This document shows positions 26,622-35,678 of a stretch of DNA of 64,000 bases, piece by piece. The translations under genes and the position numbers were made by a program. Location: positions 186,001-250,000 of the forward strand of contig NZ_PXUP01000002.1 in NCBI RefSeq assembly GCF_003324185.1, given 5' to 3'. Numbering within the stretch: position 1 is the first letter of the stretch; the number at the start of each line of letters is the position of its first letter. Under the pieces are notes generated by a model. The model ran no database searches. It was not told the DNA's origin and saw nothing but the letters and a program-made list of their open reading frames with translations. The DNA is from Faecalibacterium prausnitzii. Its GTDB lineage: Bacteria > Bacillota > Clostridia > Oscillospirales > Ruminococcaceae.

Positions 26622-27944
26622 TCAGCTGAGAGCGGCCTGATTTTTATAGCGTTTGCGCACGGCACCGTATTCCAGATGTGCCTCGCCGCCCTCCACGGTG
26701 TCCTCATCCACGGTCACGCGGATGATGGTGGCATCGCTGGGCACCTCGTACATGATGGGCAGCAGAATGCTTTCCATCACGCTGCGCAGACCACGGGCAC
26801 CGGTCTTGCGCTCGATGGTCTTGCGGGCAATGGCGTGCAAAGCTTCGTCCGTGAAGGTAAGCTCCACGTTATCCATGCCCAGCAGCTCTTTATACTGCTT
26901 GACCAGACTGTTGCGGGGCTCCTTGAGCACGCGCACCAGCGCATCCTCGTCCAGATCATCCAGCACGGTGATGACCGGCAGACGGCCGATCAGCTCCGGG
27001 ATCAGGCCGAACTTGACCAGATCGTGGGGCTCTACCTTGCGCAGCAATGCGCGCTCAGCCTCGGTGGAGTTATCCTTCAGCGCACTGCCGAAGCCCAGCG
27101 CGGACTTATCGGTGCGGCGCAGGATATACTTGTCCAGACCGTCAAAGGCACCGCCGCAGATGAACAGGATGTTGGTGGTGTCGATCTGGATGAACTCCTG
27201 CTGCGGGTGCTTGCGGCCGCCCTGCGGCGGCACGTTGCTGACAGTGCCCTCCAAGATCTTCAGCAGTGCCTGCTGTACGCCCTCGCCGCCCACATCGCGG
27301 GTGATGGAGGGGTTTTCGCTCTTGCGGGTGATCTTGTCGATCTCATCAATGTAGATGATGCCGATCTGTGCCTTCTGCACATCAAAATCCGCCGCCTGGA
27401 TCAGCTTGAGCAGAATGTTTTCCACGTCCTCGCCCACATAACCGGCCTCGGTAAGGGTGGTAGCGTCCGCAATGGCGAAGGGCACGCCCAGCATCTTAGC
27501 CAGTGTCTGCGCCAGCAGGGTCTTGCCCACGCCGGAGGGACCCAGCAGCAGCACGTTGGACTTTTGCAGTTCCACGTCGCCGCCCTTGCCGCTGAGGATA
27601 CGCTTATAGTGGTTGTAGACCGAAACGGACAGCACACGCTTTGCCTCGTCCTGACCGATGACATACTGATCCAGACCTTCCTTGATCTCGGCCGGGGTCA
27701 TGATGTTGATATCCAGATCTGCAGCAGCGGGCTGGATATGGGCGCGGCTTGCGCTGCCGCGAGCCGGACGGGCGCTTTTGGGCTGATCCGGCTTGTCAGA
27801 GAGCAGATCGTGGCACAGGCCGATGCACTCGCTGCAGATATTGACCCCGGGGCCAATGATCATGCGCTCCACTTCGTCCTGATGCTTGCCGCAAAAGCTG
27901 CAAACCAGATCCTTTTCGTTTTTGCCGGAATTGTTATTTGCCAT
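26622..27944 (-). CDS. clpX: ATP-dependent Clp protease ATP-binding subunit ClpX
   Basis: AAA+ unfoldase that feeds substrates to ClpP. In 440 residues it carries the N-terminal C4 zinc-binding domain (C15, C18, C37, C40), Walker A GPSGVGKT, Walker [11 protein letters not shown], the pore loop region GYVGED, and the C-terminal [16 protein letters not shown] sensor-2 arginine helix. The IGF-type loop that docks on ClpP is near the middle of the chain (around GLDKYILRR and following). It lies 36 bases downstream of clpP in the conserved tig-clpP-clpX order. Confidence 0.98.
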   Translation of the reverse strand: MANNNSGKNEKDLVCSFCGKHQDEVERMIIGPGVNICSECIGLCHDLLSDKPDQPKSARPARGSASRAHIQPAAADLDINIMTPAEIKEGLDQYVIGQDEAKRVLSVSVYNHYKRILSGKGGDVELQKSNVLLLGPSGVGKTLLAQTLAKMLGVPFAIADATTLTEAGYVGEDVENILLKLIQAADFDVQKAQIGIIYIDEIDKITRKSENPSITRDVGGEGVQQALLKILEGTVSNVPPQGGRKHPQQEFIQIDTTNILFICGGAFDGLDKYILRRTDKSALGFGSALKDNSTEAERALLRKVEPHDLVKFGLIPELIGRLPVITVLDDLDEDALVRVLKEPRNSLVKQYKELLGMDNVELTFTDEALHAIARKTIERKTGARGLRSVMESILLPIMYEVPSDATIIRVTVDEDTVEGGEAHLEYGAVRKRYKNQAALS

Positions 27945-27980
27945 AGCTGTTTTTCCTTATCCTGGATAGATTATAGCGGT

Positions 27981-28577
27981 TTACCGGTGGGCAATGACCT
28001 CATCGATCAGGCCGTATTCCTTTGCCTGCTGCGCGGTAAGGTAGTTGTCGCGCTCGGTGTCCTGCTGGATCTTTTCCAGCGGCTGGCCGGTGTACTCGCT
28101 GAGCATCCGGTTCATCTTATCGCGGATATAGACCATGTGCTCGGCATGGATCTTGATATCCGTGGTCTGACCGGAAAGGCCACCGCCCTGACCGCCGATC
28201 AGCGGCTGGTGGATCATGATCTCGGCGTTGGGCAGCGCAAAGCGCTTGCCCTTGGTGCCGCTTGCCAGCAGGAATGCACCCATAGAGGCCGCCATGCCCA
28301 TGCAGATGGTGGAAACATCGCACTTGATATACTGCATGGTGTCATGAATGGCCATACCGGCGCTGATGGAACCGCCGGGGCTGTTGATATACAGGCTGAT
28401 GTCCTTATCCGGGTCCTGCCCTTCCAGATACAGCAGCTGCGCCACCACAAGGCTTGCGGTGGTATCGTTGACATCCTCGCTCAGCACGATGATGCGATCG
28501 TTCAGCAGACGAGAGAAAATATCGTAAGAACGCTCTCCGTGCGCCGACTGCTCGACAACGTAAGGAACAAAACTCAT
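27981..28577 (-). CDS. clpP: ATP-dependent Clp protease proteolytic subunit
   Basis: Serine protease forming the tetradecameric Clp chamber. The 198-residue protein has catalytic triad S98 (GMAASMG), H123 (MIHQPL) and D172 (IQQDTERD). The N-terminus [20 protein letters not shown] is typical of the mature, scarcely processed form. The ATG was chosen because AGGAGG lies just upstream; the frame continues 13 codons further. It is separated from tig by a 138-base gap holding a strong hairpin and a potential pseudoknot, and is followed by clpX. Confidence 0.98.
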   Translation of the reverse strand: MSFVPYVVEQSAHGERSYDIFSRLLNDRIIVLSEDVNDTTASLVVAQLLYLEGQDPDKDISLYINSPGGSISAGMAIHDTMQYIKCDVSTICMGMAASMGAFLLASGTKGKRFALPNAEIMIHQPLIGGQGGGLSGQTTDIKIHAEHMVYIRDKMNRMLSEYTGQPLEKIQQDTERDNYLTAQQAKEYGLIDEVIAHR

Positions 28578-28614
28578 AAAGTTCGCCTCCTGAAAATGGT
28601 TTAAGTTTATTGGC

Positions 28615-28704
28615 AAAATTGACCGATACGGGTCCCCTGTAAAGTTCAGCCGTACCGGTCAATTTTAACAACCTTTGATAAAACGCCTGCGGCGCTTTAC
28701 AGGG
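28615..28704 (-). promoter_or_regulatory. tig-clpP intergenic structured RNA element
   Basis: Plus-strand 28615-28631 (AAAATTGACCGATACGG) and 28650-28666 form a 17-bp inverted repeat with one mismatch, ending on the minus strand in UUUU as an intrinsic terminator would. The 18-base loop contains CCCTGTAAAG (28635-28644), perfectly complementary to CTTTACAGGG at 28695-28704. On the minus-strand transcript this second copy precedes the hairpin. A 10-bp loop-to-upstream pairing could form a pseudoknot, or an alternative fold that opens the terminator. It may set read-through from tig to clpP. Confidence 0.6.
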
Positions 28705-28715
28705 CCCGGCACTGA

Positions 28716-30032
28716 TTACTCAGCGTCAGCAGCCTTCTCAGCCTCTGCGGGCTTCTCCACGATATTGGCGTGGCTCTTGATGAAGTCGATGGCCTTGGTG
28801 CGAGCCAGATCCTGCTTCAGATCCTCGAGGTTGATCAGCTCACGCACCTTGTCCTCTTCCATCTTGTACTGGTCAGCAATGCGCTTGATCTCGGCATTGA
28901 TCTCGTCCTCAGAAGCCTCGATGTGCTCAGCAGCAGCAACAGCCTCCAGAGCCAGACCGATCTTGACCTGCTTCTCAGCCTGCGGCATGAAAGCGGCGCG
29001 GAACTGCTCCATGGACTGACCCATATACTTCAGGTAGTCCTCCAGACGCAGACCCTGCTGCTCCACACGGAAAGCAAAGTCGTTGACCATCTCGTCCATG
29101 CGGACATCGTACATAGCCTGAGGGATCTCGCCTTCCATGCTTTCGATGACCTGATCGACCAGAGCATTCTCGACAGCCAGATCATCCTGCTTGTCCAGCT
29201 GCTCCTGGTTGTTCTTGCGGATGGAAGCCTTGAACTCGTCCAGAGTGTCGTACTCGGAGCAGTCCTTTGCCAGCTCGTCATCCAGAGCGGGCAGCTCCTT
29301 GTACTTGACCTCATGCAGCTTGATCTTGAAGACAGCAGCCTTGCCAGCCAGCTCAGCAGCCTGATACTCGGTGGGGAAGGTGACGTTCACGTCGAACTCC
29401 TCGCCGGCAGAGTGACCAACGACCTGCTCCTCGAAGCCGGGGATGAAGCTGCCGCTGCCCAGAGTCAGGTTGTAGTGCTCAGCCTTGCCGCCCTCGAATG
29501 CAACACCGTCCACAAAGCCCTCGAAGTCGATATCAGCGATATCGCCATTCTGAGCAGCGCCCTCACGGGTCAGCTCACGGGCGTTGCGCTCCTGCACACG
29601 CTTCAGCTCAGCGTCCACAGCCTCGTCGGTAACAGTATGGACAGTCTTTTCCACGGTCAGACCGTTGTAGCTGCCAACCTTGACCTCGGGCTTCACGGCG
29701 ACCTTCACGGTCAGGGTAGCGCCCTCTGCCTCGCTGGCAGAATCCACGCTGACCTCAGGACGGCCCACGGGCTCCACACCGGCTTCCTTAGCGGCAGCCT
29801 CAAAAGCCTCCGGGAACAGCTCGTTGATGGCGTCGTAGGTAAAGACGTCTGCGCCGTACATCTTCTCGATCAGAGCCTTGGGAGCCTTGCCCTTGCGGAA
29901 GCCCTGCACAGGGTACTTCTTGCCCTCTTTTTTGAAAACATCGGCAACAGCCTTCTTGAAGGCCTCTGCGTCGATGGAGAACTGCAGTTCTGCCATGCTC
30001 TTCTCGAGCTTTTCACACTTGATGAGATTCAT
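28716..30032 (-). CDS. tig: Trigger factor
   Basis: Ribosome-associated chaperone and peptidyl-prolyl isomerase, 438 residues. The N-terminal ribosome-binding domain contains the signature VQGFRKGKAPKALIEK near residues 40-55. The FKBP-like PPIase domain lies around 150-245 (GDIADIDFEGFVDG, FIPGFEEQVVGHSAGEE). The long C-terminal helical arms follow. The start at MNLIK is preferred because GGAGG lies eight bases upstream. The tail after residue 425 is alanine/glutamate-rich. It is the first gene of tig-clpP-clpX, linking nascent-chain folding and proteolysis. Confidence 0.97.
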   Translation of the reverse strand: MNLIKCEKLEKSMAELQFSIDAEAFKKAVADVFKKEGKKYPVQGFRKGKAPKALIEKMYGADVFTYDAINELFPEAFEAAAKEAGVEPVGRPEVSVDSASEAEGATLTVKVAVKPEVKVGSYNGLTVEKTVHTVTDEAVDAELKRVQERNARELTREGAAQNGDIADIDFEGFVDGVAFEGGKAEHYNLTLGSGSFIPGFEEQVVGHSAGEEFDVNVTFPTEYQAAELAGKAAVFKIKLHEVKYKELPALDDELAKDCSEYDTLDEFKASIRKNNQEQLDKQDDLAVENALVDQVIESMEGEIPQAMYDVRMDEMVNDFAFRVEQQGLRLEDYLKYMGQSMEQFRAAFMPQAEKQVKIGLALEAVAAAEHIEASEDEINAEIKRIADQYKMEEDKVRELINLEDLKQDLARTKAIDFIKSHANIVEKPAEAEKAADAE

Positions 30033-30174
30033 TTGTTTATCCTCCACTCAAATATTCTATTGCTCAGGGCAGGAAGTTTTTGCCCGGGGCAACCGCGCAC
30101 CACGTCCTTGCTGTATGCACACGGAATGCGGGGACGCGCGCGCTCAATTGGGTGCAACAATCGCGTCAAAACTT

Positions 30175-30180
30175 ATTATA
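30175..30180 (-). promoter_or_regulatory. tig extended -10 promoter
   Basis: Minus-strand TGCTATAAT forms an extended -10, with the weak -35 TGGCAA 17 bases upstream. The leader of about 140 bases to tig has GC-rich segments but no recognised family. Confidence 0.6.
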
Positions 30181-30248
30181 GCACGCTCTGGACACAATTG
30201 CCATACCAAATTTTTAAATTTTGTCGTTTTTGCCCTTTTATACCGCCG

Positions 30249-30932
30249 TTAATTGATGCGGTAGGGGCAGAAACGCAGGCCGTCGGCACTTACCAGCTTG
30301 TACCGGATGCCGTCCACCTCGCCCTGTACGGCAAACCGGATGGCGTTGCCGTGCAGATGCCCGTAGAAGCAGGTCTTGATGCCGAACTCCTTCAGGGTGG
30401 CCACGATCTCTGGGGCGCTGGTGCCGGTGTAGACCGGCGGATAGTGCAGGAACACCAGCTTTTCCAGCCCGGGCTCCGCAGCCTGCAAGCTCATGCGCAG
30501 ACGGCCGATCTCCCGGTTCATCACCTTTTCATCGTGGGGCTCGCCCACATCGAACAGCCAGCCGCGGGTGCCGCAGATGGCGTACCCTTCCACGCTGTAA
30601 GAATTGTTATGCAGGATATGCAGGGTATCGAAGCCCTCGGCCTTGAGGTAGGCGTTCATCTTGTTGGCGGTGGACCACCAGTAATCGTGGTTGCCCTTCA
30701 TGATGATCTTCTGTCCGGGCAGCTGCTGCAAAAAGGCGAAATCCTTGCGGGTATCAGTCAGGCGCATGGCCCAGCTGATATCCCCTGCCAGCACGATGGT
30801 ATCCTGCGGGGTGATGAGCTTGCGCCAGTTTTTCTCCAGCCGGTCCACATAATCGTTCCAGCCGGGGAAGATATCCATCGGCTTGGATGCGCCCAGAGAA
30901 AGATGGGGGTCGCCAAGCACAAAAAGTGCCAT
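30249..30932 (-). CDS. Calcineurin-like metallophosphoesterase
   Basis: A 227-residue cytoplasmic metallophosphoesterase. The dinuclear metal motifs appear in order: D8 and H10 in GDPHLSLG, D50 in LAGDISWAM, N and H in KGNHDYWW, H in LHYPP, and GHLHG near residue 195. This resembles the YkoQ/YvnB-like single-domain group. The natural substrate is not predictable from sequence; such enzymes include cyclic phosphodiesterases and nucleotide phosphatases. It lies 36 bases downstream of thrC and is probably cotranscribed with it. Confidence 0.88.
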   Translation of the reverse strand: MALFVLGDPHLSLGASKPMDIFPGWNDYVDRLEKNWRKLITPQDTIVLAGDISWAMRLTDTRKDFAFLQQLPGQKIIMKGNHDYWWSTANKMNAYLKAEGFDTLHILHNNSYSVEGYAICGTRGWLFDVGEPHDEKVMNREIGRLRMSLQAAEPGLEKLVFLHYPPVYTGTSAPEIVATLKEFGIKTCFYGHLHGNAIRFAVQGEVDGIRYKLVSADGLRFCPYRIN

Positions 30933-30968
30933 AGTCTGTTTACTCCTGTTCTGTCTGTCCGCAGAAGC

Positions 30969-32429
30969 TTATGCCTGATAGCCCAGCGCCACCTCAGCGA
31001 TCTGTGCCGGGGCAATGACGGTATCAAAGCGCTCCGGCTTGCTGCGCAGAGCGGCAAGGCTTGCCGGTGCAGCGTGACCGGTAGCAGCTTCCAGCTGCTG
31101 CATGGCTTCAAAATCGTTTTCCGGGGCAGCTTTGCCCAGTGCGCTCAGCACGCTGCGGGGGAACTTGAAGGGCGATGCGGTGGAAAGCACCACCATGGGC
31201 ACGCCCTGCCGCTTTTTCTGTGCAGCCACATGGAAGGCCACGGCGGTGTGGGTATCGCACAGGTAGCCGTCCTTTTCGTAGCGGGAGCGGATCTCCCCTG
31301 CCACCTCGTCCTCGCTGCTCCAGCCGCAGGAAAAGATTTCCTGAATGGCGACCAGCGTCTCAGGGCGGACGGTGTAGCTGCCGGTAGCAGCCAGCTGCTG
31401 CATAAAGCCCGCCACCTCGGCATCGCTGCCGGTCACATGGTACAGCAGACGCTCCAGATTGGAGGACACCAGAATGTCCATGCTGGGCGAGGTGGTCTTG
31501 AAGAACTCCCGCTTTGCGGTGTAAGTACCGGTGGTGAGGAAATCGGTCAGCACGTTGTTCTCATTGGAGGCGCAGACCAGCTTGCCCACAGGCAGACCCA
31601 TCTGCTTTGCGTAATAACCGGCGAGGATATCGCCAAAGTTGCCGGTGGGCACACAGAAGTCCACCTCGTCACCGAAGGTGATTTTGCCGGCTTTGAGCAG
31701 CTGGGCGTAGGCGGCAAAATAGTAGACGATTTGCGGCACAAGACGGCCCCAGTTGATGGAGTTGGCGCTGGAAAGACGGATGTTGCGCTTTTCCAGTTCG
31801 GCAGCGATGGCCTTATCGCCGAACACCTTCTTTACGCCGGTCTGGGCATCGTCGAAGTTGCCGCGCACAGCGTATACCGCCACATTAGCACCCTCCTGCG
31901 TTGCCATCTGCAAACGCTGGATCTCGCTGGTGCCGCCGGTGGGGTAGAACACGGCGATCTCCACACCGGGGATATCATGGTAGCCGTCCAGCGCAGCCTT
32001 ACCGGTGTCGCCGCTGGTGGCCACAAGGATCAGAGTTTTTTCAGTGCGACCCAGATTCTTTTTGGCCTCCACCAGCAGCTTGGGCATCAGCTGCAGGGCG
32101 TAATCCTTAAAGGCGCAGGTAGGGCCGTGCCACAGCTCCAGAGCATAGGTGTCCCCTTCCACCGGGGCAAGATAGCCTGCCTTGCCGCCGAAAGCAGCGC
32201 CGTAGGTGCTGCGGGTGGCCTCGGTCAGGAAGGTGGGTTCGTAATCGGTCAGGTACTCCCGCACAACGGCTGCTGCCAGCGCGGGGTAGTCCAGCCCGCA
32301 CAGGGCTTTTACATCCACCTGCGGAAAACTTTCCGGCACAAACAGACCGCCCTCATCGGACAGTCCCTGTGCAATTGCCTGAGAAGAAGTTACTTTGCGG
32401 TTCTGATCTCTGGTACTGAAAAACTGCAT
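30969..32429 (-). CDS. thrC: Threonine synthase
   Basis: Converts O-phosphohomoserine to threonine with pyridoxal phosphate. The 486-residue protein belongs to the longer fungal/E. coli-like type, with N-terminal YxSTRD-like FFSTRDQNRKVTS, the PLP lysine in GPTCAFKDYALQ, and the phosphate-binding segments ATSGDTGKAAL and VPTGNFGDILAGY. The start at MQFFSTRD is set by AAGGAG eight bases upstream. Between yraN and this gene is a 104-base leader with two perfect hairpins. No other threonine-pathway genes are nearby. Confidence 0.96.
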   Translation of the reverse strand: MQFFSTRDQNRKVTSSQAIAQGLSDEGGLFVPESFPQVDVKALCGLDYPALAAAVVREYLTDYEPTFLTEATRSTYGAAFGGKAGYLAPVEGDTYALELWHGPTCAFKDYALQLMPKLLVEAKKNLGRTEKTLILVATSGDTGKAALDGYHDIPGVEIAVFYPTGGTSEIQRLQMATQEGANVAVYAVRGNFDDAQTGVKKVFGDKAIAAELEKRNIRLSSANSINWGRLVPQIVYYFAAYAQLLKAGKITFGDEVDFCVPTGNFGDILAGYYAKQMGLPVGKLVCASNENNVLTDFLTTGTYTAKREFFKTTSPSMDILVSSNLERLLYHVTGSDAEVAGFMQQLAATGSYTVRPETLVAIQEIFSCGWSSEDEVAGEIRSRYEKDGYLCDTHTAVAFHVAAQKKRQGVPMVVLSTASPFKFPRSVLSALGKAAPENDFEAMQQLEAATGHAAPASLAALRSKPERFDTVIAPAQIAEVALGYQA

Positions 32430-32451
32430 GGTCATCGCTCCTTTTCGCCAC

Positions 32452-32502
32452 GGAACGTGCCGGGCACGTTCCCGGTTGTACGGCAAAATCCTCGTTTTGC
32501 CG
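32452..32502 (-). promoter_or_regulatory. Tandem hairpins in the thrC leader
   Basis: Two perfect inverted repeats: GGAACGTGCC/GGCACGTTCC (32452-32472, one central base) and CGGCAAAA/TTTTGCCG (32481-32502, six-base loop). They lie 23-73 bases before the thrC start. Neither is followed by a U run on the minus strand, so they are not ordinary terminators. No threonine-rich leader peptide or T-box sequence was seen. Confidence 0.5.
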
Positions 32503-32533
32503 CATACTTCCCACCGGTGCCACGGTTCCTGCC

Positions 32534-32902
32534 TTAGGTCTCGCAGAGAAAGGCACCCTTTATAATATGTACCATCCAGCGCCCGCTGTCAAGAGGAACT
32601 ACCTCTGCAACGTCAAAACGCACCGGTTCTTCGCTTTGGCCGGTCTGCTGCAAATACCTTTGTGCAGCGCAGATCAGCCGGTGCTGCTTGGCCGGGTCTA
32701 CGGCGGCAGCGGGGCGCTGCAGCATCCCTTGGCTGCGGGTCTTTACCTCGCAGATGACGATGGTGCCGTCCGGCTCCCGCAGCACAAGATCCAGCTCTCC
32801 CATGCGGGTATGATAGTTATGCGCCAGCAGCTGCGCGCCCTGTTTCTGATACCAGCGGGCAGCGGCAGCTTCTCCCCTGCGGCCGGTCTCGGCGCGGTTC
32901 AT
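32534..32902 (-). CDS. YraN/UPF0102 family protein
   Basis: A 122-residue UPF0102 protein with a restriction-endonuclease-like fold. Conserved points are [12 protein letters not shown] at the N-terminus, [23 protein letters not shown] (the E-x-K nuclease-like motif) and a C-terminal RFDVAEV. The role is unproven; it is nearly always beside rnhB, and DNA processing during transformation or repair has been proposed. It overlaps rnhB by four bases. Confidence 0.9.
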   Translation of the reverse strand: MNRAETGRRGEAAAARWYQKQGAQLLAHNYHTRMGELDLVLREPDGTIVICEVKTRSQGMLQRPAAAVDPAKQHRLICAAQRYLQQTGQSEEPVRFDVAEVVPLDSGRWMVHIIKGAFLCET

Positions 32903-33546
32903 TTGCCGCTCTCCGGCCAGTAGCCCTGCTTTTTAAGGAAGCTGCGTCGGTAGAACGGCTGGATGCCGTACTGCGCGATCAGCTCGTAATGCAGCTTTGT
33001 GGGGTAGCCCTTGTGCTTTGCCAGCTGATACTGCGGATACTGCTTGTCCAGCTCCAGCATATAGCGGTCACGACTGACCTTGGCCAGCACCGAGGCCGCG
33101 CCGATGCTGGCGCTGGTGGCATCGCCCTTGACCACCGGCTGTGCCGGGATCTGCAAGCCTGCGGGGGTACGGTTGCCATCCACCAGCACCAGATTGGGCA
33201 CGATGTCCAGCTCTTCCACCGCCTGCTGCATCCCGCCCATGGTGGCGTTCAGGATGTTTTCCCGGTCGATGACCTCCGGCCCCACAAAGATGATGCGGTA
33301 GGCCAGCGCTTTTTCGCAGATCTCGTCAAACAGCGCCTCGCGCTTTTTTTCGGTCAGCTTTTTGGAATCGTTGATGCCGTACACCGGGTTTTCCGGGTCC
33401 AGAATACAGGCCGCTACGCACACAGGGCCGCACAGCGGGCCGCGCCCGGCCTCATCTACACCGGCAAAGCAGCCGTACTGGCTGCGCACCTCGGCATCAA
33501 AGGCATACAGCGGAGCGGAGATCTCCTCATCCGAGCGGCGCTTCAT
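32899..33546 (-). CDS. rnhB: Ribonuclease HII
   Basis: Removes RNA from RNA-DNA hybrids and single ribonucleotides from DNA. The 215-residue protein has the metal-binding [14 protein letters not shown] near residues 29-42, later acidic residues in VLVDGNRTP and [10 protein letters not shown], and the conserved [10 protein letters not shown]. It lies in a tight chain with 4-base overlaps: lepB-rbgA-rnhB-yraN. Confidence 0.96.
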   Translation of the reverse strand: MKRRSDEEISAPLYAFDAEVRSQYGCFAGVDEAGRGPLCGPVCVAACILDPENPVYGINDSKKLTEKKREALFDEICEKALAYRIIFVGPEVIDRENILNATMGGMQQAVEELDIVPNLVLVDGNRTPAGLQIPAQPVVKGDATSASIGAASVLAKVSRDRYMLELDKQYPQYQLAKHKGYPTKLHYELIAQYGIQPFYRRSFLKKQGYWPESGK

Positions 33547-34466
33547 TCCTCGTCCTCCTCGGCAAAGTCGGCCAAATCATCCCGCTGCGGCGGGCGTTCC
33601 AAAGAGATGCGACCCCACTTGCAGGCGCGGAACTCGTCCACCAGCATGATGGCGCAGCGCTCGGTATTCACCTCGCCGCCGCGCACCAGCAGCCCGCGCT
33701 TGCGGCCGATGGCCTCCAGCAGCTCATAGGGCGGCAGTGCCAGCGTTTCGGCATCCAGCTTGTAGCGCTGTGCCACAAGGTCGGGATAGTTGCGGCGCAC
33801 CTCGTCCAGCAGGTTCATGGCCAGCTCTTCTACGTCCAGAATATCGTCCTTGATGGAGCCGATGAAGGCCAGATTGGAGGCAATGGTCTTGGAATCGAAC
33901 TTTTTCCACAGCACGCCGGGCATATCCAGCAGGTCAAACTTTTCGGTGCTGACCCACTGCTTGCCCTTGGTCACACCGGGGCGGTCTGCCGCCTTGGCGC
34001 GGGCAGAGCCCGCGAAGGTGTTGATAAAGGTAGATTTGCCCACGTTGGGGATGCCGCACAGCATCACCTGCGTTTTGGCACCGCCCATGCCGCGGTTCTG
34101 GCGGCGCTCCAGCAGACCGGAAAGCTCCTTTTCAATGGCCACCTTCACGGCGTTTGCGCCGCCCTTCTGCTTGGCGCTGATGGCCACGCAGCCGGCATCT
34201 GCGGCGTGGAAGTAGCGGATCCACGCCTCGGTCACAGCCGGGTCGGCAAGGTCGGCTTTGTTCAGCGCATAGAGCTTGGGCTTGCGGTCGGTGATGCGCT
34301 CAATCTCCGGGTTCAGGCTGGAAAGCGGGATGCGCGCGTCCAGCAGCACAAGGCTGGCATCAACGTGCTGGATCTCCTGCTCCATCATGCGCAGAGTCTT
34401 GGTCATGTGGCCCGGGAACCACTGAATATTGTACTGGTTTGCAAACCGGGTATCCATTTCGTTCAT
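33543..34466 (-). CDS. rbgA: Ribosome biogenesis GTPase RbgA/YlqF
   Basis: Circularly permuted GTPase needed for late 50S subunit assembly. The 307-residue protein shows the permuted order G4 (ALNKADL), G5 (AISAKQ), G1 (GIPNVGKST) and G3 (DMPG). The N-terminal QWFPGHMTK is the YlqF signature, and an ANTAR-like C-terminal domain binds rRNA. The gene follows rplS and lepB, as in many Firmicutes. It overlaps lepB by four bases. The start at MNEMDT follows GGGGTGGT. Confidence 0.95.
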   Translation of the reverse strand: MNEMDTRFANQYNIQWFPGHMTKTLRMMEQEIQHVDASLVLLDARIPLSSLNPEIERITDRKPKLYALNKADLADPAVTEAWIRYFHAADAGCVAISAKQKGGANAVKVAIEKELSGLLERRQNRGMGGAKTQVMLCGIPNVGKSTFINTFAGSARAKAADRPGVTKGKQWVSTEKFDLLDMPGVLWKKFDSKTIASNLAFIGSIKDDILDVEELAMNLLDEVRRNYPDLVAQRYKLDAETLALPPYELLEAIGRKRGLLVRGGEVNTERCAIMLVDEFRACKWGRISLERPPQRDDLADFAEEDEE

Positions 34467-35014
34467 TTTACCACCCCAAATTCTGTAAAGGGCATAAAGC
34501 ACAGCAGTACCTTGCCCAGAATATCACGCTCGTCAATGCAGCCGACATAGGAGGAGCGGCTGTCCAGCGATTCATTGCGGTTATCCCCCATCACAAACAG
34601 GGTGCCCTCCGGCACCGTGAACGGGAACTGCACATCGTAGCCCAGATAGGTAGGGGCTGCAACGTAGTCCTCCTGCAAAAGCTCGCCGTTCACCGTGACC
34701 GTACCGGCGTCATAGTCGATGCTGATGGTGTCGCCGCCCTTTGCGATGATCCGCTTGACCAGCGGCTTACCGTAGACGGTGTAGCTGTCCACGATGACCA
34801 CATCGCCCCGCTGTGGGGTGTAGCCTGCCGCCCAGACGATAAGCTTATCGCCGTGGGTCAGGGTGGGCACCATAGAGCGTCCATCCACCTGAATGATGCG
34901 GAAGAAAAACGAAAAGATCAGTACCAGCACCAGCGCTGCGGAGATGAGCGCTTCGTACCATTCCAGCATGCCCTGCCCACGTACGGCGGAGGGAGACTGC
35001 TGCTGTTTTTCCAT
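34463..35014 (-). CDS. lepB: Signal peptidase I
   Basis: Cleaves signal peptides of exported proteins at the outer face of the membrane. The 183-residue single-pass protein has one membrane helix (about 24-41), nucleophile S47 in GRSMVPTL, general base K87 in PLVKRIIAKGGD, and the conserved GDNRNESLDSRSSYVG. The short Gram-positive form has no extra cytoplasmic loop. The start was chosen at MEKQQQ; the preceding codons overlap the rplS terminator. It overlaps rbgA by four bases. Confidence 0.95.
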   Translation of the reverse strand: MEKQQQSPSAVRGQGMLEWYEALISAALVLVLIFSFFFRIIQVDGRSMVPTLTHGDKLIVWAAGYTPQRGDVVIVDSYTVYGKPLVKRIIAKGGDTISIDYDAGTVTVNGELLQEDYVAAPTYLGYDVQFPFTVPEGTLFVMGDNRNESLDSRSSYVGCIDERDILGKVLLCFMPFTEFGVVK

Positions 35015-35065
35015 AGCTTTGCCACCAGCCTTTCTTGATTTTATGATACACCCGGGCTTTGAAAA

Positions 35066-35096
35066 AGAAAAAAGGGACAACAAGTTGTCCCTTTTC
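35066..35096 (-). terminator. rplS terminator
   Basis: Perfect stem AAGGGACAAC (35072-35081) / GTTGTCCCTT (35084-35093) with a minimal loop and a U-rich tail on the minus strand. It lies between rplS and lepB, so the two may be only partly cotranscribed. Confidence 0.85.
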
Positions 35097-35119
35097 TCCC
35101 GGTTTCAAATCGGGGATGA

Positions 35120-35461
35120 TCAAATATCGCTCTTGACCTTGGCAGCCTTGCCCGTACGGCCACGCAGATAGAACAGCTTTGCGCGGCGAACCTTGCCCTT
35201 GCGGACAACAGTGACCTTCTCAACGAAGGGGCTGTTGACGGGGAAGACACGCTCGATGCCGACACCGTAAGCCACGCGGCGAACGGTGAAGGTCTCTGCA
35301 ACGCCGCCGTGCTTCTTGGCGATGACAGTGCCCTCAAAGGCCTGAATGCGCTCACGGTCGCCGTCCTTGATACGAACATCAACGCGGACGGTATCGCCAA
35401 CGTTGAACTGAGGCTTTTCAGCCTTGATGCTGCCTTCAGAAATAATCTTCAGTGCGTCCAT
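35120..35461 (-). CDS. rplS: 50S ribosomal protein L19
   Basis: A 113-residue L19, located at the 30S-50S interface. Typical segments are [50 protein letters not shown] and the basic tail [21 protein letters not shown]. The start at MDALKII is set by GGAGG eight bases upstream. Its 125-base leader holds three hairpins, which may be an autoregulatory L19 leader. Confidence 0.98.
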   Translation of the reverse strand: MDALKIISEGSIKAEKPQFNVGDTVRVDVRIKDGDRERIQAFEGTVIAKKHGGVAETFTVRRVAYGVGIERVFPVNSPFVEKVTVVRKGKVRRAKLFYLRGRTGKAAKVKSDI

Positions 35462-35496
35462 TTTTGAATCCTCCATTTGTTTTTAGACGTTCATGC

Positions 35497-35568
35497 ACGG
35501 CATAGCCGTCAGAGGACCGCCCGTTTAATGATAAATACTTGTCATTAACCCCGCTGTGGTCTCAGCGG
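35497..35568 (-). promoter_or_regulatory. rplS leader with three hairpins
   Basis: Three inverted repeats in the rplS 5' leader: ACGGC/GCCGT (35497-35509), TTAATGA/TCATTAA (35525-35548) and CCGCTG/CAGCGG (35551-35568). Firmicute rplS is often preceded by an L19 leader RNA. Whether this one belongs to that family needs a covariance-model match. Confidence 0.5.
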
Positions 35569-35584
35569 ACACTAACGCCCTAAT

Positions 35585-35613
35585 AGGATAGCACAAAACC
35601 GGCTTGAATGCAA
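35585..35613 (-). promoter_or_regulatory. rplS promoter
   Basis: Minus-strand TTGCAT (35608-35613), a 17-base spacer and TATCCT (35585-35590) with an upstream TGC extension. It produces a leader of roughly 120 bases. Confidence 0.75.
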
Positions 35614-35678
35614 GCAATTTAGCGAAAAATCTTGCAAAAATTTTCTGTTTTGCCTGATAGACGGACTTTTGCGCAGCT

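Noticed and set aside
32430-32533. Threonine attenuator leader peptide before thrC
   Set aside because: The only short frame through the region has no run of threonine or isoleucine codons and no terminator follows the hairpins.
28770-32537. Very long open frame on the plus strand opposite tig, the phosphoesterase and thrC (over 1,200 codons)
   Set aside because: It spans several well-recognised minus-strand genes and their gaps. Its composition (long stretches of leucine, histidine, glutamine, alanine) is that of an antisense shadow in GC-rich coding DNA. No family motif or ribosome site.
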